Of a stretch of DNA of 64,000 nucleotides, positions 46,385-57,605 are shown piece by piece (position 1 is the stretch's first letter; every line of letters starts with the position of its first letter). Below the pieces are notes generated by a model. It made no database searches and was not told the origin of the DNA. It saw only the letters and a list, made by a program, of their open reading frames with translations. The stretch spans positions 37,804-101,803 of the forward strand of contig LSRX01000489.1 in the NCBI GenBank assembly GCA_001939145.1, given 5' to 3'. Source of the DNA: Symbiodinium microadriaticum. Taxonomy: Eukaryota > Sar > Dinophyceae > Suessiales > Symbiodiniaceae. The translations under genes and the position numbers were made by a program.

Positions 46385-47772
46385 GGATCAGGTTCCTGAT
46401 CTCCAAGCCGTCACACCCCAAGATCACAAACAAGACCCTCAGCCACAGGTACGTCCGTGGCATCAAGGCTCGAAAGTGGACCCTTCAGCTTGGCCAGACC
46501 TACGACGTGGGCCGCGCAGGCATGAACGGGGCCTCTCTGCCTCTGAGAGCTCCACCTTTAGAGGCTGTAGGGATGGGGTAGGGTCCGGGGTTTAGGTTTT
46601 GAGGATAGCTCTGTCTCTATGAGGGAAAAAAGGTGGACGTTGACCCTTTGCCATGAAACCGAACGCAACCCCATAGTCCAGGAGGCTGCGTGGATGTCGA
46701 AATCGATCACCCCTCGCTCTCCCGCAAGCACTGCACCATCGTGCCATGGCATGCGAAGTGTTGCCAGAAACCCTAAATGCTACTCCCCAAGCTTGACTCT
46801 CAGCCATGGCTGGCTTAGGGCCCAGAGGCCCGGAGGTAACCACAGATTTCTGCAGAGCCCAGGCAATCACCGAGGTGGACTCCGAGCTCATCCTCGTAGC
46901 CCTGGACCATGGGTCTACGAATGGAACCTTCATCAACAAGTCGCGCCTGGAGAAGGACGGAATTTGGAGTGTGTTTGGAACACTCCACAAGCCTTCTTCT
47001 TGTTGTTGCCTATTGCTGAGGCATTGGCATTGCTGATAGCAAGTATGGCACCGTCACGAGGGCGGTGCGATTGTGGTTGCGGTTAGGACTCTGTTGCGGC
47101 TCTCCTCATCGTCAGTACCACCACGACCACCCCACAAACACCACTAGCATCATCACAATAGTTACCAAATACTACTGTGGGGGGGGGGGGTCTTATTATG
47201 ACTATAGTATGATTTTCCCAGAGCCATATTCTAATTATTGTTATTATTATTGTTATTATAAACAATTAGTATTATTAAGACCACCACTTCTCGTATTGTC
47301 TTGGTTCTGGATGAGCGCAACCTTTGCAGCTTCGGAGGGCGAGGGTGTCAAGATGCCCGTTGTGGATGTGAAGCACATCGTCTTCGGGGAATGCGGCCTG
47401 GACTGCATGTCTTCAGATTCCTTTACTGGGAAGGCTTAGACGTTGATGGGGTTCAGGGTTTACGGCGTTTTGAGTGTAGCTTTGCGTGGTCTCAGGTCAA
47501 AACGGCTACAAGTTCCTTGTGAAGGACCAGGAGGCACGTCTGAGTAGCAGCAAAGTTCCCTTGTCAAGCAAGTGTCCCGCATGTCTGCGGGGCGGCCAAT
47601 TCTTTCCAAGTAAGATTCATGATAAAGGCGTTCTCAATTTATGAACCATGCCTCAAGTCTTGCGCTAGAGGTCGATGCTCTCCCAGCAGACGGCGAGGAG
47701 TCGATGCCGGTGGCACCGAAGGAGGTCGACCAGGCTGCCGCGGTTCTGTGCACTGTGGTGCTAGAGTGCTAG
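46385..47772 (+). CDS. FHA-domain protein, at least six exons
   Basis: Forkhead-associated domain, a phosphothreonine-binding beta-sandwich, rebuilt from exons. Exon 1 (46385?-46519) reads WTLQLGQTYDVGRAG with the GR of strand 3. Exon 2 (46682-46757) reads VDVEIDHPSLSRKHCTI, the SRKHC loop. Exon 3 (46856 or 46863 to 46970) reads LDHGSTNGTFIN. Exon 4 (47338-47433) reads VVDVKHIVFGECG, the last strands. Exon 5 (47480-47609) reads NGYKFLVKDQEARLSSSK and a CPAC. Exon 6 (47696-47772) reads DALPADGEESMPVAP to TAG. Phases agree across the chosen sites. Introns 1 and 4 start GC. The phosphate-contacting Arg of GR, Ser of SRKH and the TNG Asn are all present, so peptide binding is plausible. The 5' end is unclear; an ATG at 46026 opening MGKGKGKGKGKKERADK and an open stretch at 46095-46228 may be upstream exons. 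No kinase or other partner domain is visible. Confidence 0.8.
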
Positions 47773-47974
47773 AGGTGTTGTTGTTGGTGGTAGTGGTGGT
47801 GGTCGCAGTCGCGGTAGTGGGACAGTTAGTGGAAGTGGTAGCAGTGGGCTAGTAGATGTTGATGACGATTGGCGGCAATGATGACGAAGAACTTGATTAT
47901 CATCCGGATCATGTGGGAAGTCACCTTCACCACTACATTATCGCAGCAGTCACCAAACCACAATCGTCATCAAG

Positions 47975-48240
47975 GTCATCATCCTCATCCTCATCCTCAT
48001 CATCACCAGCAGCACCATCAGCATCATAATCACCATCATCACCATCATAATCACCATCATCATCATCATCATNCATCCTCATCCTCATCCTCATCATCAC
48101 CAGCAGCACCATCAGCATCATAATCACCATCATCACCATCATAATCACCATCATCATCATCATCATCATCATCATCCTCATCCTCATCACCATCACCATC
48201 AAGATGGCGCCATCACCCCATCACCCCATCACCCCATCAC
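47975..48240. repeat. ATC/CCTCAT tract with single-N duplication
   Basis: A 93-bp block (47980-48072) of ATC-type repeats with the unique word CACCAGCAGCACCATCAG is repeated exactly from 48074, with one N at 48073 between the copies. CCATCACC units follow to 48240. Confidence 0.95.
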
Positions 48241-48424
48241 ACCGTCACCCCATCACATCGTAGCATTTGCACCTATCGAGGGAATGCCCCGGCCAGAAAG
48301 CAAAACCCAAAACTGCGAGCCCACAAACCACGAAACAACTGGGATGTCCGACATGAGCATCCTTTTGCCGAGCCAGGATCCTCATCCCCAAATCCCAGAC
48401 CCACGACACCCCGAGCACCCCCGC

Positions 48425-48530
48425 CTAAATGCTAAACCTTAGACGCTAAACCTTAAAACCCTAAGCCCTAAAACCCTAAGACCTTAAACCGTAAGACCCT
48501 AAACCTAGACCCTAAATCCGATACCCTAAC
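48425..48530. repeat. Telomere-like CCCTAAA tract
   Basis: About twelve degenerate units (CTAAACCTTAGA, CCTTAAAACCCTAAG). A short open stretch after it (about 48541-48640) reads AVQREQHVDAWARGPDGGK and could be an exon. Confidence 0.9.
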
Positions 48531-49010
48531 CACACCTCCAGCGGCTGTTCAGCGCGAGCAGCACGTGGACGCCTGGGCTCGAGGTCCCGACGGTGGGAAG
48601 GCACCGAAGGTACCGCAGAAGCGAGCCTTGGCAGAATCTTGATACGTAGCCTGGGCTTTTGAGGGTTTCTTTGAAGGGTTTCTTTAAAAGGGTCACTGTC
48701 AGGGTTGCTATGACCATGAGGCTGCTATAATACAGGGGATACTGATGATGTTTTGGGGTTTCTCATACTATAGTTTCCAAAGGGAATCCGAAGGAGCAAG
48801 ATAATAATTGCTGTTGATGCCAGTCAGGCTCACACTTACCATTGCACTTGGAGTGGAAACGGGCTGTTGCTTTGATCAACATGTCGTCTGCTGTGAAAGC
48901 TTCAAAGTTGTACTTGTCACTACTTCTAGACTAATGTTGTTACAACTTGGACTACTCTCCATTTCGTTATTTTCTTATCTTGTTGCTTCTTCGCGTCAGC
49001 CCATTGCCTC

Positions 49011-49014
<4 letters not shown>

Positions 49015-49047
<33 letters not shown>
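49015..49047. repeat. (ATG)n microsatellite
   Basis: Ten ATG/GTG units inside a longer open frame (48808-49275), which is probably not a gene. Confidence 0.9.
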
Positions 49048-49054
<7 letters not shown>

Positions 49055-49199
49055 AGAAGACGGCCGACAACAACTACTACCACTACGACTACGCCGCTGC
49101 TGCTGCTGGTTCCACTACTGCTACTGCCGCACAGACGACGCCTACTTCGCCTGCTACCACCATCGCCATTGCGCCACTATTGTCCACTGTGTCAGCGAA

Positions 49200-49527
49200 G
49201 CTTTTCATTCTCAACCCCGAGCATCACCCTGATCCCTCGCGCAAAGCTCCAAGGCCCGGCGCCAGAAGGAGGTAATCGGAAAGAGCGTCGCGCAGCCATG
49301 CGCGCCAAGGCCGAAGCAAAGGCGCGAAGGGGGGCGGGCCTAGCCGGATTCAAGGTTTGGGACCTGGGGTTCAGGAAGTTCATGCAAGTTTAGGCTGCGG
49401 GTCACTATCCCTTGTTAAGCGACTTCGGAAAGACGTGTTCTGCGAAGGGCAGGCGTCCGAAAGTAAGGCTCTTCACTCACCTGATCATCGTCGCGGCTAT
49501 TCAAGGTCGTTGTTTGACGCACTCTAG
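49200..49527 (+). CDS. Candidate exons of a basic protein, unrecognised
   Basis: About 49240-49354 reads GGNRKERRAAMRAKAEAKAR and ends TTCAAG before a GT donor. This is strongly basic, like a nuclear-localisation stretch. 49389-49527 reads LSLVKRLRKDVFCEGQ and continues to TAG. The phases do not join directly, so an exon may be missing. Confidence 0.35.
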
Positions 49528-49972
49528 CCCAACAGACTTGCACGGGCAAGCCTGCATCACATCTCGTGCCTCACGCACGAAATTCTGGCTTACAAGAGTT
49601 ATGCTGCTCGGTATCCGTGAACCCGACTTCAACCTGAGAGCTGCAGCCTTTCTTTTCTCTGTGAGATGTTCTCTAGCATGCCCTTGAAGTCTCGTTTAAT
49701 CAACATGAACCCGAGCCCATCTGCCACGGGAGGATGGCCGTGCCGACAAGTCCAAGTCTGCATGGCGCTCTGCAGAGGCAGCCGGGATTCTGAGGATTGA
49801 AGGAATTGCCTTGCAACGGATTGGGACGGTGGTGATTGGTCAGGGGTACATTATACTATAGTGTACTGTATTACATTATGTTACGCTGTATTATACCATA
49901 TGATACTATGTTATACCTTATTGTACTATGTTATACTGGTTTGAATACTCTGGTCCGATAAGACGATGGTAG

Positions 49973-50144
49973 GTGCAGCAGCTATCTTGCCAAGCAGAAG
50001 ACAGGAATGGGCAAAGGTGTCAAGGCCTTCGTGTCTTGCGTTTCGGGTGTTCATTTTCCCCTAGCTAGAGCAGCGACAAGGAGAGCAATCACGAAGATTA
50101 TCCATGACACCGGCTGTCACCACCCCCTTACAGAGACCGTCTAG
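49973..50144 (+). CDS. Terminal exon, unrecognised
   Basis: Follows GGTAG/G; 57 codons to TAG including YLAKQKTGMGKGVKAFVSCV and ARAATRRAITKIIHDTG. Convincing composition, family unknown. AT-rich DNA (49850-49950) precedes it. Confidence 0.4.
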
Positions 50145-50495
50145 AACCCTCCCTGCAGAGCCCTAGAGCCCTTACAGAGAACCCGCGCAAAGCATCCTGA
50201 AAGTACCTTGAAGAGGCGTCTGCCTTGGCAGACCGCGTCACGGCGAAGCATGGAGGGGCGCAGGCACACGTGATGCTATCTGAGTGCTCGGAAGAGGGTT
50301 TTGGGATATATCATGCTATCGTCATGATTACTCTATCCATGATCTGTTTCCTGTAAAGATGGGCTGTCGGTCTGTGTGCCAACTTCGGCTCCGGATCAGA
50401 TCGGTTTTGGCATCTTTGGAAAGATACCTCGGTTTACACTCACTGTAGCATGCACTCGGTGCACACTGCGTGGCTAGTTGCGTGGAGTAGCTAAG

Positions 50496-50647
50496 CGGAT
50501 GCCGAGACGGCACCGCTGGCCTATTCCAACGAGCGCAAAATCTTGGCAGGGCCAGAATCTCAACATCGAGTGGCCGGAGGACTGGAAGTGAGCGTGCTGA
50601 ATGCTGCGGATGCGCTCTGCGTGGAGGGACCAAAAGGGGCACTTTGA
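50496..50647 (+). CDS. Candidate terminal exon, unrecognised
   Basis: After a TAAG, reads DAETAPLAYSNERKILAGPE and GGLEVSVLNAADALCVEG to TGA. The strand also carries a 116-codon antisense ORF (50328-50678) with poorer composition. Confidence 0.35.
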
Positions 50648-50767
50648 TTCGTTCCCATAGCACTGACGTAGCCATCAAGCTGTCTTGCCACTGTCAAGAC
50701 GCGCGCGAACACCGCTCAGAGAAGCCAGCATCCACCGTAGTCCAGAGGTGTCGCAGACGGGTGCTGA

Positions 50768-51530
50768 GCTTATTTCCTTCCTGCCCTGGCTCTGAGGCTG
50801 CGCCAGCAGAGTGTTTCTGAGCTGAAGCTCTGCATGCAGCATCAGCAGGAGGAGGTTCGGGTTGTCTGGGATTGTTGATGTTGGGATGAGCTCGGGGAGA
50901 TTCGCGCAGCGAGCATCCGGAATCCTAAGCTCCCTAAGCCCTAAACTGTCAAGCCCTAAACCCTAAATTGCCCTAAACCTTTGGCCCGAACCCTCAATCC
51001 TAAACTTCAAGCCCCAAACCCTAAACCGAAACCTCAAGCAGCAGTTGACCAACAGGCTCAGAGACGCGAAGAGCACGTGGAGGCTGCTGGGCTTCGGTAG
51101 CTGTGCAGTTTGGGGTTCAGGGTTTCTAGTTTAGAGTTTAGGGTTTCGCTTAAATTAAAATGTCGCTGCCACTACTGGTACTCATGCTGGTAGTACTGGT
51201 CCTCTGAGGAAGGGGATTGATTGCAAGTAGTCTTGGCATGAGTTTGGGGTTAGGGTTTAGGGTTATGAAATATGAACTGTGTCATTATTGCTGCATGCTG
51301 TTCTTCTGCCAGCGGTTCATTGGTAGGTTGCATAGGATCAAACTCTTGTCGCCAATGGGCGTCGTTCTTGCAGTCAATACATCAGCTTCTGGGCATTGAC
51401 GAAGAGATCCTGGCTCAGAGTCCCCAAAGCCCTAACCGCCCTAACCCTAAACACCATAAATTAAAGTTTACAGAAAATGAGAGAAGCGAAGGAGCAGCAG
51501 GCAGCAGTTGTGTCGGAGCTGCGCCGAGAC
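50768..51530 (+). CDS. Candidate coiled-coil exons separated by telomere-like introns
   Basis: About 50781-50854 reads LRQQSVSELKLCMQHQQEE before AG/GT. About 51478-51530 reads REAKEQQAAVVSELRRDMEQ before AG/GC. Between them lie CCCTAAA-like tracts (50930-51035) and TTTAGGG-like tracts (51110-51150, 51245-51265). The heptad-like Leu/Gln/Glu pattern suggests one coiled-coil protein. Joining is unproven. Confidence 0.35.
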
Positions 51531-52159
51531 ATGGAGCAGCTCAGGCGGGTGCAGCGGCAGCGGCCATGTCGTCCCATCTACAGCGCTTGCAGCTATGAGA
51601 AGCATTGCTATTCTTGTGACTCAATCTGATCTCAATCCTTTTCGTTGAAACTCACTAGAGGCCATATGATGTAGGGTTTACTGTGCGGCCGCAGGTCGTG
51701 GATCCAGGAGGAAGTTGCCCAGCGCGTAGACAACACGGAGGGCACTGTGCGGTGCCCCTGTAGCGATACCTGCCATTGGAAGCCACAGCCACGGACCTGG
51801 GAAATAGGATGATAGATGTAGCCAAGACAGCTAGGACTCGTGTCTTCGTGCCCTGTGTCAGATCATGGATGCGTTCAGTCATGCAACTGGAGTGCTCTCA
51901 TGAAGCCTGCTATGGAAGCTTCAAGACAATAGGCTGTTTCGATGTTTGCAGCACCCCGAAACTGCCATGTCATGCTTGTGTCTGCGGCCTTTTCATATAC
52001 TTTCGCCAGTGAGACATAGCTCCATGCATACTTTACTAATATTTACTGCAAACTTGCCGGTGACGATGGGGGACCCCAATGTCTCCTGCAGAGATCGGAA
52101 TCCGCAGTCCAACTCCTAAAATTCCTTCCGGTGAAGCTGAAGAGCCATGTGCTCTTGTC

Positions 52160-52530
52160 AGCTGCCTTTACATAGGATCTTAGAGACCGGGTCCCCGAGG
52201 GCACTGTGACTGCAGCCGAAGACCGTCTGCCCTTGGTCTTTTGCGGCCCCGCAGCACGAAAGCAGACACACACACGGTTCCGCGCAGTTGAGGTGTACGA
52301 TCTCTCGACATTTCGACATTTTGTCATGTGGCGAGCGGGACATCTCTGGGATGCCGCTCCGTTTGTTGCACGAAGGTCTGGGAACCTTTCGCCCGTTTGT
52401 GAGGTACTTCCAGGATCACTTCGTTCGCGCGCAGGCATTGGTGTTGTGGCTTTGTTGCAATCCTTGTCCAGTTTATGTGCAAGCATTTCGCTTGACCAAG
52501 AAACACGGCAGCAGGTAGTGGTGGTGGTGG
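52160..52530 (+). CDS. Candidate open reading frame, unrecognised
   Basis: A continuous + strand frame of about 115 codons (PLVFCGPAARKQTHTRFRAV, EVYDLSTFRHFVMWRAGHLW) runs into the trinucleotide repeat at 52516. The antisense 147-codon ORF (52043-52486) covers the same DNA. Composition favours the + strand slightly. Confidence 0.3.
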
Positions 52531-52621
52531 TGGTGGTGGTGGTGGTTGCGGTAGTGGCAGTAGCAGCAGTAGTAGTAGTAGTAGTAGTAGTAGTAGGAGT
52601 AGTAGGAGTAGGAGTAGTAGT

Positions 52622-52663
<42 letters not shown>

Positions 52664-52670
52664 TGTTGCA
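52516..52670. repeat. GTG / GTA / GCA trinucleotide tract
   Basis: Successive pure blocks of GTG, GTA and GCA. Confidence 0.95.
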
Positions 52671-53279
52671 GTAGGAGCTCTAGCAGCTTCCGTAGATGTG
52701 GTAGCAACAGGCGGCGACAGCCAACAATAAGCATGATGGAAATGATGGTAAGAGCAATCGTATCAAGTATCGCAGGTACCAGCAAGGAACCGCGAGTTAT
52801 AGTTTTCAGTGTCACTGTTTCTACCAGACGTGGAAACGTGGAAGGACTATCACAACCGGACGCAGTAAGAACAAGAGCAGCAACCACGATAGCAACAGGT
52901 ACTGCGAACAGATCTGTGTCGTGATTGGAACAAAGCTGTCAAAGTCCACAGGAGCTGTCCGAGTCCACGTTCCACCGCAAGGTGACCTGGAGGGCCTGCG
53001 CCCGAGTGCCCGTGAAGAGTGGTTGCAGAACTGGGGCGTTGCACCTCCGTTCCGGCGTGAAACTTCCCTGGTGCAAACACAAAGCCCCACGCAGCACACT
53101 CGAATTTGAGAGTTTTCGTAGCCGTATTCTTCGCCCTCTTCCCTTTGAGCGACACCCACGGCCGGATCCGGCTCAGTACCAGTATCAGAATCAGCCTCAG
53201 CATTAGTACATGTAGCAGTCGCGGTGCCAGCATCGGTACCGGTAGCAGTGCCAGTATCAGTATCGGTATGGTATCGTAA

Positions 53280-53300
53280 TCATCATCGTCATCGTCATCG

Positions 53301-53355
<55 letters not shown>

Positions 53356-53365
53356 CATCATCTTG
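53280..53365. repeat. (CAT)n microsatellite
   Basis: CGTCAT units followed by about 20 CAT units with one CAC interruption. Confidence 0.95.
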
Positions 53366-53451
53366 TATCTTTCAGCAATGGCAGCAGTGGTAGCAGCAGC
53401 AGTAGTCGTCGTCGTAGGCCTAGTCGGAGGAGTAGTCGCAGTAGTAGCGGA

Positions 53452-53499
53452 AGCAGCAGCAGCAGCAGCAGCTGCTGCTGCTGCTGCTGCTGCTGCTGC
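53452..53499. repeat. (AGC)7-(TGC)9 inverted repeat
   Basis: Seven AGC units directly abut nine TGC units, forming a perfect 21-bp-arm palindrome of CAG/CTG repeats with no spacer. Confidence 0.95.
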
Positions 53500-53539
53500 A
53501 GGCCGCGACGGTGGTCGTGGTTCATGTGGTGGTTGCAGT

Positions 53540-55280
53540 GGTGATTGATGGGGTGTTGGTGGCGGCGGTGCTTGCATGCAGTGGCAGCACTTGTTAGTTG
53601 TCGCCGTGGCGATGTGTATTGCTTGGTTTCCTCTCAAGGTGAGAAGCGTGACACCGCGCTTGAGGCATGCGGTGGAGTCCAAGGCATGGCAGATGTTTAG
53701 CGGGCATGGAAGTGACATGTTAGCACCAAGCAAAGGGACATTCGGCATCTGCAACTGTAGCTGTGGCTTGGGCGCGTGCTTGGTACCGATCGGAGGCTTC
53801 CCGCCTTTGAACCAACCGGTAGTCTTGGAGTCTTGGAGCGAATACCCCTGCCAGAGCCATACAATCACCTAAACCGCCTAAACCCTAACCCTAACCCGCC
53901 CCAACCCCCCTCCCGGATCAAACCTAAGCTCCATCCCCCAATCGTTCTGGCGACACAGGGAGAAGTGCAATGCTTCGTGTCCCCCGAGCTTCACTTCGCG
54001 GGCCAGCGCCTTGCCCTGCCCTCAAAGTGGTTCTTGCTTGTTTGGTTTAGGGCTTAGGGTTTAGGGGGGTTGGAAACGACGAAGCACTGATCTAGGTCGA
54101 AGCTTCCATCAGTTACAGTAGCAGAGAAGCGGAAGGAAGGGATTACAGCCTTGACTGACTTTCATCATTTCGATTCCTTTGATTGGAATTCCCTTTCCGC
54201 TGGACAAAGGTTCTGGAACTTCAACTTCCAGCCGTGGAAGACCTGGAGGCATTGGTGTTTGCAAGCTTTCGGAGTATCTTGACATTCGGGGTACTTTTTC
54301 TTTTGGGGGGTCCTTGAAGAAGCATGCTCGCATGGGGTCAATGTTGGGGTCCTTTTGTTTTATCAGCCATTAATCCGACAGCTTGAGTCGGCAAACCCGT
54401 TGGATGCCCGACAAACTACAAGAAACTACAGCATGCTGTCAGTTTCTTGACTGCCGGTTTCGTGGATTCCCCCTGGGCAGGGAAGACTGCTAACCCTTAT
54501 TTAGCCACTGGCACATATCGCAATGAGTCTTTTCGTGTACACTGAGCAGCACCTGGTATGCAGCGGGAAGCAGAAGCGCACCGTGTTCGTCATAGCCTGG
54601 TATTTTTATTGCAGCGCAAGTCTCCAGGCTTTTCTGGCCGTCCATGGCCCACCGCCAGCAGCCCCCCTGCCCGGCGTTTGTGCCGTCCGCATCTGGGCCC
54701 GCCCAGGCCGGGGCAGAGGGGCCGGGGGGGAGGGGGAATGACCGACGGCGGTTTCAACTCAAGCAACATCTGGGGTCCGAAGTCCGAAGCGAAGAGTAAG
54801 AGCTTCGATCTTCGCGTGTTGAGGTGCAGAAGCGCTCCTTGGGCATTCGCGGTTGAGGTTTCGCTGACATGAGCTAGCTTCCACACGCGAACGGGTAGAT
54901 ATCCGACCATTTGTCAAGGTTGGTCACACAGACACACACACACACACACATGCACACGCTTCTCGCACAGAAGCCTTGCCCTGCAATATGCGGTACTCCT
55001 TAAGTACTGGGCTGTATAAGTTTGGATGAGGGAGCCTTTTTTATTGGAACAGAGGGCACTTGCAAACGCAGAAAAGTGGTAGATTTCGAGCGAGCAGAGC
55101 AACCTAGGCAACCTAGGTGTATCTTGGATGGCACATTCACATCTTGCCTCCCTAAACCCTACACCCTAAACCCTAAACCTGTTTTTGCGCTAGGCATCCG
55201 ACTGGCCTGCCTTGTCGCACTGGGTGACAGCGCTGTCACCGGGGGCCGTGCCGCCGAGCACCTTTTTCCGGTCCAAGCCT
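53540..55280. other. Unassigned ORFs and telomere-like tracts
   Basis: CCCTAACCC at 53878-53898, TTTAGGG at 54043-54065 and CCCTAAACC at 55150-55180. About 54110-54265 is open on both strands with striking composition on each; see findings. No family recognised. Confidence 0.3.
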
Positions 55281-55386
55281 GAGGGCTTCAGATACTATAG
55301 TAGATATACGTTTCGTAGCATACAATACTATACAGTACTATAATGTATATACTATTGTATAATGTACCTTCGTATCATATAATATN

Positions 55387-56090
55387 ATTGGTGTTCGTGC
55401 TCGGCTTCTCACGCATTGCGAGACTCGAGAGACTGCAGTGATTGAATCTCTAAACAGCCTACGATTACCACAACACTCAGTGACCGGTGGATGTGAGCCA
55501 TGCCTGCATGGTTTCTTATGAAAATGTCGTTCCTATGGTTCGCAAAAAACCGAGAACAACTCGTCGGCTGCTATGGCGCGGCAGGTCCTTGAGATGCGCG
55601 TGCCACCACCCGAGAGGACAACCTGGGTGGGAACGAGCAAGGTTCAGCCAGAGTGTGTGCATGTGTATATATATATATATATTATGTGTACACATACATG
55701 TAATATATATGTACATACATTTACGTATATATATATATATATAATATGTCTGTAACCATGCATTATACATGTATGTGTCTGTCTTTATGTATATGCATAT
55801 GTATACGTATATGTGTATGTATATGTAGATGCAGATGTAGATATATGCATGTAGATGTATGTGTGTGTATTATATATACATATGTACGTATATGTATATC
55901 TGCATGTACATGTATGCTGTTGTTGCCCTTTCTGGGGAGCGGACTGTTGTGGCGTGTGAATGCACGCATCGTTTACTCAGAGCCCCTTACATCATCACAC
56001 GTGAGGTATTCTTGTTGATCGCCTTGTTCTCATTATGGTTCTTTCTTATATCTATATACATATATCTATATACATATATATATATATATA
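55387..56090. repeat. 704-bp perfect direct repeat, copy 1
   Basis: Identical, as far as I can read, to 56751-57454 (offset 1364). It starts at the first base after the single N at 55386 and ends inside a TA run. It contains GC-rich unique sequence plus TA, TATG and TATGCA arrays. Confidence 0.93.
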
Positions 56091-56112
56091 ATTATATTTT
56101 ATATCTATATAC

Positions 56113-56152
<40 letters not shown>

Positions 56153-56154
<2 letters not shown>

Positions 56155-56297
56155 GTGTATATATATATATATATTATGTGTACACATACATGTAATATAT
56201 ATGTACATACATTTACGTATATATATATATATATAATATGTCTGTAACCATGCATTATACATGTATGTGTCTGTCTTTATGTATATGCATATGTATA
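56153..56297. repeat. Partial third copy of the repeat
   Basis: About 140 bp matching 55661-55803 and 57025-57167 (TATATTATGTGTACACATAC and onward through the TATGCATATG words), entered and left through TA/TATG microsatellite. Confidence 0.88.
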
Positions 56298-56439
56298 TGC
56301 ATATGCCATATGTGCATACATGTGCATATGCGTGAGTGGCGGCTGTGTATTTACGTGATGTATTTAGGTAGTCCCGTAAACTACTATGCCATGCGTGATT
56401 GCAGATCACCAATTTGCAAGCCACCACAAGTGAACTATA

Positions 56440-56461
56440 GATACAAATATATCTATATCTA

Positions 56462-56492
<31 letters not shown>

Positions 56493-56512
56493 ATATATAT
56501 ATATATATATAC
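56440..56512. repeat. TATC / TA microsatellite
   Basis: TATCTA units, seven TATC units, then TA units. Confidence 0.95.
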
Positions 56513-56750
56513 ATCATCATCAGCACCATGGTCATCATCAATTTGTAGGGCCAATCATCTAAGACTGTTGCTCCAGGACGAGTGCACTTAGATTTCAGGC
56601 ACTCAGGCACTGTCACTGTCACGAGCCTCACTGCAAGACTAATTTAGAAGATAATCGCAGGCGAGTTCTTTCAATCTTGGGATCGACGCACGGACTCTCT
56701 GACGGTCTCCCTCGAGGTTGGAACGGCCCGTAAGCCGTAGACCTTGAGCA

Positions 56751-57454
56751 ATTGGTGTTCGTGCTCGGCTTCTCACGCATTGCGAGACTCGAGAGACTGC
56801 AGTGATTGAATCTCTAAACAGCCTACGATTACCACAACACTCAGTGACCGGTGGATGTGAGCCATGCCTGCATGGTTTCTTATGAAAATGTCGTTCCTAT
56901 GGTTCGCAAAAAACCGAGAACAACTCGTCGGCTGCTATGGCGCGGCAGGTCCTTGAGATGCGCGTGCCACCACCCGAGAGGACAACCTGGGTGGGAACGA
57001 GCAAGGTTCAGCCAGAGTGTGTGCATGTGTATATATATATATATATTATGTGTACACATACATGTAATATATATGTACATACATTTACGTATATATATAT
57101 ATATATAATATGTCTGTAACCATGCATTATACATGTATGTGTCTGTCTTTATGTATATGCATATGTATACGTATATGTGTATGTATATGTAGATGCAGAT
57201 GTAGATATATGCATGTAGATGTATGTGTGTGTATTATATATACATATGTACGTATATGTATATCTGCATGTACATGTATGCTGTTGTTGCCCTTTCTGGG
57301 GAGCGGACTGTTGTGGCGTGTGAATGCACGCATCGTTTACTCAGAGCCCCTTACATCATCACACGTGAGGTATTCTTGTTGATCGCCTTGTTCTCATTAT
57401 GGTTCTTTCTTATATCTATATACATATATCTATATACATATATATATATATATA
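56751..57454. repeat. 704-bp perfect direct repeat, copy 2
   Basis: Second copy of 55387-56090. Here the sequence upstream is continuous unique DNA, so this looks like the native copy. Confidence 0.93.
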
Positions 57455-57605
57455 CATACATACATATATATATATACTTATATATATATATATACTTATA
57501 TATTTATATATATATATATGTATACATGTATTTATGTATGTATGCATGTATGTGCGTAGGTATGTATGTATGTATGTATGTATGTATGTATGTATGTATG
57601 TACAA
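57440..57605. repeat. TA, TATATACT and TATG arrays
   Basis: Follows copy 2 of the 704-bp repeat and ends in about ten TATG units. 57670-57760 is a TTTAGGG-like tract. Confidence 0.93.
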
